Of a stretch of 64,000 nucleotides of DNA, positions 24,404 through 35,450 are shown piece after piece (within the stretch, counting starts at the first letter, position 1; the number at the start of each line of letters is the position of its first letter). The DNA lies in assembly GCA_017654735.1 (NCBI GenBank), contig JADPYG010000091.1, positions 248,001 through 312,000 on the forward strand, read 5' to 3'. The stretch comes from Vishniacozyma victoriae (Eukaryota; Basidiomycota; Tremellomycetes; Tremellales; Bulleribasidiaceae). A model generated the notes under the pieces. It had not been told where the DNA came from and did not search any database. It saw nothing but the letters and a program-made list of their open reading frames with translations. The translations under genes and the position numbers were made by a program.

Positions 24404-25769
24404 ATGTTTCACGGAAGTGGACGCTACAGAGCCCCTGTCGATTCAGATGATTCATACACCTCATCCTCGGGAGAGGAATCGCTATCCGACAGCCCCAAAC
24501 GAGAGTCGCCGGATCGATACGTGGACGATACTACAGAATCTCATAAAGTCAGATCAGTTCGAAGTGCTCTCGATACCGCTTATCGATCTGTGGCTGTGAT
24601 CGAAGCACCACGGAAAGATATCAGTCAGGAAGGTCAGACGCCATGGAGGGATCTAGGGCAGGCGTTAAAGACGATAACGGATAATGGAAGTGATGCTAGA
24701 GTGCGAGCTGCAATGGATGTAGATACGCTATCGCGTGAGTAGACTGGTGCATGTCCACGCTGACGAACCAGTCCCCCTGAAGTTGGTCATCCAACACGAT
24801 ATCGCTCCGCTGGGAACCAACAAGCAGTACACTAGGTCGTTATCAAAAGAGGAAGCCCGGGCGACCTACTTGGTGAGGAGACGTTGGCCGGACCTATGCC
24901 CGCATACGAAAGAAATTGATGTTCAGGTATGACCGCTTTAATTCTCCCGTGAATTGAGTGCCGCTAATGACAGCAACAATCACCCTCAACCCCCAAATGG
25001 ATGCTCCTCCAGCTGTTCCGATTCAGCCTGACCTCAAAAGACGTCCTTTCCTTCGCACTTCTATGCAAGGAAACCATGAGGGAAGCCAAAACGCTGAATC
25101 TTGCTTTATCTTGTAGACTGCTCAAGATACCGGGTGAATCAGTCTTACGCTTGGATATCACTGGAAATCGTCCAACTTCATGTGAGTCCACGGCTCATCC
25201 TGCAATATAAAGTCACGGCTGACGTCTCAGCTCACATCATCGAGATTCTCTCCACTTTCCCCCTCCTGAAAGAGCTCAACTTGTCAGAAACCTTCATTGA
25301 CTGGCTTCCTCTCTTGATCCTCAAACATCCACTCGATCGCTTGATAGGAAGCAATTATGATTGGCGATTCCCCGAATCTTTTCCTCGAATCGGAGATATA
25401 CCCAAACTCGCCGAGCACCCTCGACCACCACGACATCGATCGTTGATCCAATACACTTTATTGGCTCTGAAACGATCATCAACCCTCGACTCGAGGCTTC
25501 TCGACTTGGGGCTATTACCGCGTATTGCGGAGCTTATCACCGAATCGTACGAGTGCGAGCTATGTGGCGAGATGTGTGCGATCCGCAGTGATGACTGGAT
25601 GCAGAAACAGAGACTCCAATGGGAATCACCTGGGTCTGGCTGGTGGAGAGTGGAGGGAAGGCTGTGTCGTTCCTGTTTCGTGTTTTTGACCGACGGGACG
25701 CCTAGCGTGGAACTCTCGGACTCCAGTACATCAGACATGTCGATCAGCGATTCTGATTCTGATATGTGA
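24404..25769 (+). CDS. Tandem paralogue 3: leucine-rich segment + CELC/CRSC putative zinc module
   Basis: Exons 24404-24734, 24772-24926, 24974-25181 and 25231-25769 give 410 residues with the same phases (1, 0, 1) as its neighbours. The N terminus is Ser/Asp-rich. A helix with SVRSALDTAYRSVAVIE follows, then an F-box-like or LRR-flanking stretch (WMLLQLFRFSLTSKDVLSFA), then VLRLDITGNRP and LLKELNLSETFIDWLP. The C-terminal module is SYECELCGE, DDWMQ, GRLCRSCFVFL, followed by an acidic Ser/Asp tail. An earlier in-frame ATG at 24197 would add 69 residues. I prefer 24404 because the copy 2 start also lies exactly 69 bp after a CTTGAC...TTTCCA stretch. Both readings keep the same frame. The function is unknown. 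Confidence 0.72.
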
Positions 25770-27900
25770 TGATCGTTCCACTTGAGGTTTATACTAGGTC
25801 ACAATGATGTACGTCGATCTGATGTTGACCGACCAACGCACACCAGCCTGCTTCCACAATAAGCCATTGATACTTACCATAACCTACTCAAATCAACACA
25901 ACCTCTATGGTGTATCGACACTGATCCTCTCGATTACGATCTGCTAATGCTTGAAATGAGGTCAACATCGGTCTGCGTGTCCGGCTTTGAGTAGCAACAG
26001 GCAAAGGAACGTGATATCGGGCTGACTCGATGGTGCTCGGAATCGACGCGAGTCGCGGACCATTTGGGGCTCTTCGGGCTCGAAAATAGCTCCACTAAGG
26101 TCCTGAAGAGTATCTCGCGTCGGTCAAGATCTCGGAGAACGCGCGTAGGCTCGTCGTTCCTTTCCCGCTCCAATTCTCGCGACATCTATTCCTGATTAGT
26201 GGGAGATTATCTTGTTCTTGTCGAAGGTAGGACACCCCGGAAAGACGACTATGGTAAAGCTAGGTTGACGGCACACGAGCCTGCTCCACAAAACTCCCAA
26301 GGCGGTGTGAGTCCCAAGATTTTACGTTTTCGCGTCAGCAAAGTGCTGCTACCGAAGGATGATGTGGCCCGACCTATGCAAGCACAGATGCAATATATGC
26401 ATGGTTAAAGAGATCAAGTCCGCCCTTTTCCTACTCCTTCGTAAACCTCATAACAACAACACAGCTCCTCACCTCCCGACATCTGGGTTGATGTGGGCGC
26501 AATCACTCAACGGCTCGAGGGGCTGTCAAAGTCGCTTGCGCACCATTAGTGCCCAATGAATGGTGATTGGTACTTGGGACGGAACTGAGCCTCTGAGACA
26601 GAGCAGTGGACTTTGCAATATCAAAATCAGCCTCCTGTAGGGCTGTTGGTCAGGTCTCTGCTTATGGTGGAGCGTACCTGTCATGAGATCCTTCTCGTCA
26701 CCTTCAGCTGGATCATGATGGGTCACAGTATGGTAAGCCTCTTGGCACACCGGCCCACGCCAAATCTTCGAAGTGTGTTCTTTGTATTTATCGATTCGGG
26801 GATCGGTCTAGCAGTGCTCTCAGCTGGATGATTGCTTTATAGGGTTCACTCACAGGACACTTTTCAGAGTAGATATTCATCCCCTGAAATTCCGGTAGAA
26901 GTTGATATTTATCCCTGCTGGCCAATATCTGGCTCTCTTTTACATATGCTTGCAATCCGAAAAGTGTCCACTGAACTCGTTTGGAGGTCAGATGCACTGA
27001 TCTGGCCCTGTCGCTATTTTGATTCGACTTGTTAGAGTGCGAGTGGCGAGGTCCAGAAATCGCTGATACAGGGGATCTTGAGAGTTGTGACATGTCTGCA
27101 GGTACATGGAAGTCAGTGAGAGGGTGAAATTGTGAATGAGAGATGGAGCGGTTCTTATCTGAGATACGCTTCAATCAGTCCTTTCACCAACCGCACCACA
27201 GTGGTCTTGGCCCGAATAGAAGCCCCACTTTCCCACTCCAGGAGCGCTGCGGAGCCCGAGGCAGAAGACCCTACGGCATACGCTCATACACCTAGTGCAA
27301 TGCTGAATCCGTGATTCTCACAGTCGTACAAAAACGCAGAACCACAAGAATCAACCTGACATTCGCATCACTTCTCCACTTTGAAACAGAGACTGCGCGC
27401 TGGTTGGTGTCCAGAGTGTGTTTATAGGTGCAACCTCATCTCATCATGTATTCACCTGTATACAGCAAACATCCCTTGTGCTAGAGCGTGAGAGCCCCTG
27501 ATTGATCCCTTCATCATGTTAGCATAATATTATCAGGACGCCGTCACTCGGGTTTCGCGCCGCATCGCCTCAGTATCGCTGTGAGGGGCGAGCGATTGTT
27601 CGAGAGCATGGGGTTTCAGGCTGATCTGCGATTCTGCCACCTTATCAGCACTGCACTACTGGTCCTCAACACATGGCGCATCTGAAGTCGCGGCTAGATA
27701 TCCGTCGTCAAGGTTGCCACCCAGATCCTTTGATTGAAAGTACAGAAAATTACCTAATCTAGTAATATTACTCAAAAGTCGTTCGATGAATCGTCTCATC
27801 GTCCCATTACACTCAAAGCAGTGTTAAACCCATCTAACAAAGACCATGTATACATGACAACACCCATCTATACTTCATACCATACACAATAGCCTCCATC
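25770..27900. other. Gene-poor region after the paralogue triplet
   Basis: About 2.1 kb with only short open frames lacking splice support. Around 26330-26400 the translation VLLPKDDVARPMQ resembles the second exon of paralogue 2 (STEDFRAMRPLM), and DNA at 26361-26385 resembles that of paralogue 3 near 24888. This may be a decayed fourth copy, but the evidence is weak. The right end should hold the SRE1 promoter and 5' UTR. No transposon features are seen. Confidence 0.4.
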
Positions 27901-30554
27901 ATGTCATCATTCGACGACCCAAATTACTTTACCAATACAATGTACCCATATTCCTATGATCCGAACCATCTCGCGCCAACCCAGGAATATATGGCACGAC
28001 CACGCCATTCAATCTCTTCTACTTCCGACATCTTCCCACTTCTCTCGCCCTCCTCACATGCCGCTCCTTCTTTACATCAATCATCTGGATCAAGTCAATC
28101 GCCCAGAAGTTCTGCTAGTCCACATTCGAATGGGTATTATGAGAATAATAGCGTTTCGGAGAATGAATTGAATGATCTGCTGGATATGAGTGGAGAGATG
28201 AATTTCGACTTCGATCAGAAACCACAGATGATCAATGGGAATATACAGCCTCAGAATTTGTTCTTACCCAACTCTGGATTTGGGACTATGGGAGGTGGAG
28301 GAGGAGGAGCGTCATATGATTTCGGGAAATTACAAGCGGATCAACTTGCTGCCATGCTTTTTCAACAACAGCAACAACAAACGATGGCACCTCAGTGGAT
28401 GCAGATTCAGCAGGAGGTTGTGAAGCAGCAGCAGCAGGCTCAGTTCTCGCAGATTCCTCAAAACCGTACGTCCCCCCTTTCCAAAACAGCATGAGCTGAC
28501 AAGTAGTGTTCGATTTCCAGAATGCTAAACCCCTTCCTACCGATTCTACCACACTGCCAACCAAGACTAAGCCCGTCACTAAAGCCGCGACTCGACGAGG
28601 TCCCAAGGCAAAGGATAACGACGAGAACGCTCCCCTAGGTCCAAGTGGAGGGAAACACAACAAGACTGAAAGGCGATATCGACAAAAAGTGCAAGCTGCC
28701 CAAACTGAACTACGAGATTCAGTCCCCGCCCTCCGAGTACTCTATGGTACATCGACTGAAGAACAGCGTCAAACTACCGATATCAAACTGGCGGACGGAT
28801 CTGTAGATGGATTAGGCGAAATCACTAGGCCGAATGCTAGTGCAAAGACTACCATCTTTGTTGGTGCGAAACTCTACATTGAGTTATTGCAAGAGAGGGT
28901 AGCGGGATTACAACGACAAGTCGAGGAACTCGAGAATTATCGATCGGCAGTAGGGGGTCAGGAAGATCTGGATAGCTGGAAAGCCGATTTCAATCAACGT
29001 GAGAAACAGAGGCGGGAGATGAAGGAATTGGCCGATCAGTTGAGACAGGCAGAGGAGAGTGGGACAGATCTAGAGGATGATGATGAGGAAGAAGAGGAGG
29101 TTGTGGTTAAGAGGAAGAAGGCTAGGAAGACCCCTGTCAAGAAGGAAGATACATCCTCGACTGTGGTCAGGACATTCGCTGCTTTCGCCATGACCTTTTC
29201 ATTCCTCCCCTCCGCCGGCGAGACGTTCACTTCGATCCCCGTCGATTCGAGTTTACCCTTTGCCAACCCAACTACAGGAGAAATTATTTCGAGATTACCA
29301 ATAATCACTGCTGAACATGCTTCCCGACTTCTCGCTAGGGGTCTACCTCCGTCATCGGTTCCTCATCCCACTACGCTAGTTGAATGGGGCTGGCGAATCC
29401 TTGTAGCTATTGTCGTCGCTGCTGTCCTCGGCCCGATCTTCCGTCGATTGTCGAGAATGACTCAACCTGGCCTCTCTACTACCGTCAAGGAAGCTGGTAA
29501 ATACGCATTACGAGTGGAAGGCCGAACCAATCCCACGACTCTCACATACGCCGCTGGTATTGTTGGTGGCATTGTCGCTCCTTCGAGATTATCATACTGG
29601 TACACGATCATGCACCTTAACCGAACTTGCTCCGATTCCCACACACTCGCTATCCTCGCTTTACTGCAACCTAAGATCCGATTCTTGCCATCTTCCGAAT
29701 CACTCTGGAAGCTCGCAAGGGCTAGTATCGATGAATCGACCCCTTCCTCCCTCGTTGCCGTATTGGATACTCCACTTTTCGAAGCTGCCCAGTATCTATC
29801 TTTACCAACTTCCGACCCTATTGGTTCGATCGCGGATCAATTGAATTTGGTACACCTCAACGACCTTTACACGAGGATGTTCACCAAACTCGTTCTAGCA
29901 TCTACAAACCAAAACGGACCCCTCCCCAACTCGACAAGCGCATTACTCGAGAACTTGGACAAAGCGACCGTAGGAAAAGATCTCCGATCATCTTCGTTCG
30001 ATCTTGAGATCCGATCAACCATCCAGTCTACCGCCAAGGGCACACCATCACATGCTCTTGGCCTCGTCTTGATTGGCTTATGGGGTATCTTTACCGGTCC
30101 CACCCCCTCATCCCAAGCTGCTCTCGTTTCGGCTCTAGCAGCCGAGGAAATGCAGGATGCCGGATTATCTTCGACTTCAGCCATGCTCAATCTCCTCTAC
30201 CCTGGTTCATCGAATGCCACTCCAGTTACAACGAATGGAAATGCAGCGGCAATCGATAGGTTGGCACTGGTCTGTATTGAGTACCTTCGACTCCTCCTCT
30301 CCTCTACCAGCGTATCCAAGTCGGAGAGAATAGAACATTCCAAACAGATTGGTCGAGTCTCCAATGACTTGAGACTGGCCCTTACGCAGACTGAATTTGT
30401 CGGGCTGAAAGGAGTGGAGACGGACGATGAGGCGTTCATCGGGGCTAAAGAGAGATTGGTCGGTGTGTTGAGTGCGCTTGGAAGAAGAGCTAGGGGAAGG
30501 GTAGTCAGTAGCGGTATTGATTCTGGATTAGAGGCGGAAATTGATGAGCTTTGA
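27901..30554 (+). CDS. SRE1: SREBP-type membrane-bound bHLH transcription factor
   Basis: Sterol- and oxygen-responsive factor held in the ER membrane and released by proteolysis; in Cryptococcus it controls ergosterol genes and hypoxic growth. Two exons (intron 28466-28506) give 870 residues. The N-terminal 190 residues are acidic, Ser-rich and Gln-rich, including a six-Gln run, as in an activation domain. The bHLH starts near residue 238 with HNKTERRYRQKV; the Tyr after ERR is the SREBP-specific residue allowing SRE binding. The loop is long (about 35 residues), as in fungal Sre1 proteins, and helix 2 plus leucine zipper follow (YIELLQERVAGLQRQVEELE). A basic KRKKARKTPVKK stretch lies before the first hydrophobic segment (near 409). 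A second is WGWRILVAIVVAAVLGPIF (near 482). The long C-terminal domain would be luminal or cytosolic regulatory. Confidence 0.94.
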
Positions 30555-30844
30555 GTGATATTTGTTTATAATTACTAGTATTGTATCTATTGTACCCCCC
30601 TCTAATGTATCTGGGTACCAATCATTGTATAAGGATATGGGATGTACAGATCAAAACACGATGACTACAAAGAGTCGCGTGTTTTAAGGCACGACGGATT
30701 ACCCCGCGACCGGTGCAACGCATAGATGACCCCCTTTGCTAAGTACTCTAGCTTCTTATTATTCCCTCTTATACATCACATCCACCTTACTCTAGTCATA
30801 CACCCAGCTGACGATCTTGGAAGACGGATAATAGGGAGCACAAA

Positions 30845-33696
30845 ATGGGTATCGGAGGCTTGGACCGTGAGTCACTCTTGGTCAATCCTATTAAATCCAG
30901 AGTGCACCGCACTGACCTCTAGAATATGTCGCGGAGCGTAAGCTCTCCCAGACTGCCCCTCTCTCCGCCTTGTCCGGTGCACGACTCGGAGTAGACGCCA
31001 AGGAATACATCAACCAACTCCTCAACCACTCTGATTCGAAGGAACCATTCGTTCAAGCTACAGGTGGTGTTCCACAGTCCATCTCGCAACGTATCGAGAA
31101 CGATTTCAAGACATTTACTAGGTTCAAGATTACACCTGTCTTTATCTTTTCTGGACTACCTACTCAATCACTTGGTCCGCCCAAGACATGGATACAACAG
31201 GACGGGGAGGATTCAAAGTCTAGGGAAGGCGCTTTTGATATATACGAGCAGGGTTTGGCGGATGAGGCTATTGCTACTTTTGCAAAGATCAAAGGAGATG
31301 GGGAAGTTTGGAGGGATTGTTTCAGAATGGTATTGAGGGCTATGAAGAATAGGATGATTGAGTATATCGTCTGTCCCTACCTTGAACATTCGCAGGTATG
31401 TCCAATTCTTAAGACGGGAGTTATGGCTGATGCTTAGTTGAACTACCTATTGAATCATCCCAATGGATATATCCACGCGATCTACTCTACCAATGAAGCT
31501 CTACTATGGCCTGTCGACAAAGTCATCACTTCTATCGAATTCCCATCGTCATTCACATTCATTGAAAAGTCTAAATTATTGCTAGACTTGCAATTCAATC
31601 CCGACCAATTCCTAGATCTAGGTATCCTCGTCGGATCGTCATTGTCCAACCTCCTACCCATCATCATCTCCGTACCTACCGAACACCTCGTCAAGAGCGC
31701 AGCCGACATCATCAGGTCCCATCAATCAGGCTTAGGAGCTATCGATTACCTCACCGCCAGAGATCCACGAGGAATGGGAAATTATCGCGAAGAATTCATC
31801 AGGGCCAGAACAGCAATTCGACATGGATTCATCTTAACTACCGAAGGAACAGTCATTCCTTTACCACTTGCGATTTCGAAACGAATGCAACCCGCCGACG
31901 TACCTGGCGATATTGATTCCATCTTTTCACAAAGATTGCCGGACGATCTATATTATTACATGTGTAAAGGGATGGTATCACCTACTGTCGTTGGATGGTT
32001 GACTACGGGTCATGTGATTGATCATATCCCTCTGTCAGATTGTGGGAATTACCGAAAATACCTCAAGACGAAAATCACTGAATCGGAAACTTCCCAACGA
32101 GTACTATGTCTTGCTATTCTCCAAGATGCTCTTCATCCTCAATGGAAGGAACGTCGTGTTGTATGTTCTTTCTACTTTTCAAGGTCTTTCTAGCTGATAA
32201 TAGGCTTCTCATTACTACTTTGATCAAAGACCATCCGGAAACGCACTGGTACTCGATAAATCAGAGACGTTGGACTTAGTAAAATCGCTATCAACATGGG
32301 CAGTACCCTTATCCTATCTGAAAGACGAGTTACGAAGGCAAAATGTAAGTCCAGCCACAGAGGACTCCGGCTGACCCTAGGCATCAACTGTTGATGTTTG
32401 TTTATGTATTGGAGCCATGTCCAACGCCGGCATGATTCAGAAGAGTACACAAAAATACGATAAACCTCTGGACAAAAAGGATGAATTCGTCTCGAATGCT
32501 ATTTGGCGTTATCTCACCGTCAGAAAGTAGGTCCTCTCCCTCTAATTTTGATTACGACTGATGGTATTCAGGTTCATCAATGCCGATCATACATTATCGA
32601 AATATGGTCAGGGATTACATACCGCCCTGACCCACTCGAGGGGGAACGACCGATTCCATGAACCCCTCACTGTTATTATTGAACTCCTCCGATCAGGGGC
32701 ATTATACGGATACACGTACGATGGGGAGTACAGATCAGGTGGACCGATAGGGGAAGATGAACAGACCATGAATAGCTCAATGTTGATTTTGAGGTGTTTG
32801 AGTATTTTACCATTGAATCTAAGGGTATGTTCTTTTTCATGTTATTTGAATTGGAGGAGGAAGAAAACTGATGAATAGCCTCAACAATGGGTTGGACCTG
32901 TATCCCGTGAATTACTTGTTTTCAACTCTTTCGCCAAGGCGATCCAGAAATCTTCGAGGCAGTTGATGGAGGTTGTTTGTACGCACATGTTCCTCACTGG
33001 AGCAGCCAAGAGGCAGAGGGATGATTGGCAAGAGATCCTCCTCAGTATGTCTCTTCTTCGTATCTTGCCTCCTTCTTTGCCCTCCCCTCTTCCCTCTTCG
33101 TGCCCCTCTCGCCCATCCCCTAGTTGTCATCTTCGCCTCACATCGATGCATGATCACGCATGAGAAACTGACAAACAGGCCTACCATTCCAATCAGATTG
33201 CAACACCGGATTCGGTATTGTCTTTAGTTATTACCTCAACGTGACTCTCTACAATTATCGAGAATCAACAAAGGAGACGACTCCCCAAAGTCCAGATTCG
33301 GTAGATTCAGAGACGAACGCTATAACCGAATCGAATAAAGATTCAGATATTGTAAAGCAAGCCAAGGAGGATGCTTTGAAGGCTGTGGAGGTCACTTTTG
33401 AGAGTGTTAAAGGTGCCAGGCAGGAGGTTGAGAGAGGGTTCAGGTTTTGGGATGCGGTACGTCTTTTCTCTATACCACCAACCCCTTCCCCTTTTCTTTC
33501 ATTTATTCATTCGTATTGGTCATCAATCGTGAATGCTGATCATTAGGTGCTGGTCGCGGTTCGAACCATCTCTAAACTCCGGCTTGACGCTACAGATGCC
33601 GTATCGGATAAAGAGGAGCAAAGTTTGTCGGATGTCGAGTGTACTTTGGGCGAGTTTGAAAGTGCAGACAAGTGGTTACAGCCTTTGAGGCCCTAG
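30845..33696 (+). CDS. MKT1: Mkt1 homologue (XPG-like, post-transcriptional regulator)
   Basis: Mkt1 works with Pbp1 on mRNA translation and stability in yeast. Nine exons (introns 30867-30922, 31396-31437, 32161-32203, 32345-32380, 32527-32571, 32825-32878, 33045-33178, 33457-33546) give 783 residues. The N-terminal nuclease-like fold reads GARLGVDAKEYINQLL, GGVPQSI, FKITPVFIFSGL, LNYLLNHPNGYIHAIYS and DKVITSIEF. These match the XPG N and I regions in order, but the usual acidic catalytic set is reduced, as in Mkt1. The C-terminal Mkt1-specific domains follow, with YDGEYRSGGPI and LNVTLYNYRE. The C terminus is Glu/Ser-rich. No signal or membrane segment is seen. The start ATG 30845 is supported by joining to the XPG N segment through the first intron. 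Confidence 0.92.
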
Positions 33697-33887
33697 GTTG
33701 TCTCATCGCGGCCGAGCCGTTTGGGATGGTACATGGTAGTGTACGAATTGGCCAGTGGGGTTTTAGGTAGAGACTATCTTAACCTATCTTATCCTATCGT
33801 CTTTATGAAGCATGCACATTAGCTGTCTACTTCCTTCATATTTCTGATACATGGTCGTTATCATACACATTGATCTGATACAACTAT

Positions 33888-35253
33888 CTATAATACACCA
33901 GCAGCAGCTCTACCTGCCATGGCTGGATCCACAGTCTCTCCGAGGGGAGTATTGAATAACCTCGTCTTGATGATTTGGGTAGTTATCCCGTTATGAGCTT
34001 CCGTAGCAATTCGAGCGCTATCATCAGCGACACCTCCTTGTATGCACTTACGAATCCTTTGCAGCTTTATTTAATTCAGTCTGTTCATCTTCGACACCGG
34101 TAAATGTCTTTGATTTGCTTTTCCCCTTGGACGCATTCTCGGTAGTTGGTTTATCGACTAATTTGAGATGTGGAGTTGTACGTGATGAGAGATTGTTGGC
34201 GGCATGTTTGATCTTGTCGTTTAGACTAATGATCTGGTCTGTGGCGTATGATTGATTCTATCATCAGCCCCTTTCATTGCAACGAGACGTACAGAGAGGA
34301 TAAGTGACTGAGATAAAGTGGCGACCCAGTATTTATTCCAGAGTAATTCCAATAATCTTTCATCCGTCTTCGTCTTGTAGATCTCAACTTTGATTTGATA
34401 GTATGCATCGGCATGTACACCGAAATCCTCAATTTTGTTCATTGGGATCGATTGATATTCGCTCGAAGACCCATTAGGGGGTCTGTAGCCCTGCCCATTA
34501 GCTTACATCCCTTCAAGGGAGACGAACTGACTTCGGGGTAGGTTCTGAATGCTCCTATCTCCACCTTTCCTGCTGAGACTGTTCGATTCGGATCAATCAC
34601 GACGGCGAGGTAGGGGTCATTGAATTTCTGATTGTTTTGCTGGGTGTTTACGTCGATGCCAGATAACCAGCAGCCGTATCCAGGGTGTCTATCATTAATC
34701 CTCATCTGAAGATGAAAGAGGGGACATACGAATGATACCACCCTCTCAACATTTCACTCTTTCCCACAAGCCCACTTGTTTCCTGATATTGAACCATATA
34801 CTCCTGAGCTTGATACCCAGCATTCACCCTCGTCTCTGTCCCCTCTACAGGTAGGGCAGCGGCATCCATGATCCAAAATACCCCATCTCTGACTTTACCA
34901 TACATGACTCCCATGATCTCGTAATCACCTCCTGAGCGAGCGTGTATTACCTGTCGTCAGCATCACAGTGTAAGTTAGGCATACCATTTTGACGAGAGCC
35001 ACAGCTGAAATCTTGACGGTGTGGAAGTATGTTGGACTATCATCAGCTTTAATCGTGTCATTGTGTCCGAAGGAGCATACTCTGTTGCCCATGGTTCCTG
35101 ATCGGCTAGGACCTTCTCTTCCTCCTTCGAATATAGGTAGAGTGAGTCAACAGGGTCGATCTCCTTGACCGTCAGCTTTATCTTTGAGTGAAGATGTTCA
35201 AAACTCACCTTGACCCCGTTATTGATCTCGAAAGTCTTTCTAGCTGTCTCCAT
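33888..35253 (-). CDS. CSN5: COP9 signalosome subunit 5 (JAMM deneddylase)
   Basis: Catalytic subunit that removes Nedd8 from cullins. Eight exons (35253-35209, 35163-35081, 35036-34985, 34950-34730, 34688-34532, 34490-34293, 34257-34052, 34017-33888) give 363 residues, close to the family's 330-350. The MPN domain holds the upstream Glu in [13 protein letters not shown] and the JAMM zinc motif [14 protein letters not shown] near residues 132-145, split by the fourth intron after HS. Further signature segments are [21 protein letters not shown] and [11 protein letters not shown]. The fifth intron uses GTCAGT as donor. All metal ligands (Glu, His, His, Asp) are present, so the protein should be active. 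It shares a 197-bp divergent promoter with SEC31. Confidence 0.95.
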
Positions 35254-35450
35254 ATCGTTCTATAATGAAGAGAAGCTATAGTGATACAATCAGAGTGAGC
35301 ACAGACATCAAGAGTGGAGGTACATTTAGGTTAGGCACACCGCCACGTCGATTTATCCGCGCCTATCTTACTCTTCCGGTTCCAGCGTAGCGTCATGTCC
35401 CCCCTCCCAACACCCCACCCTTTACTCATTCACATTCACCTATACATACA

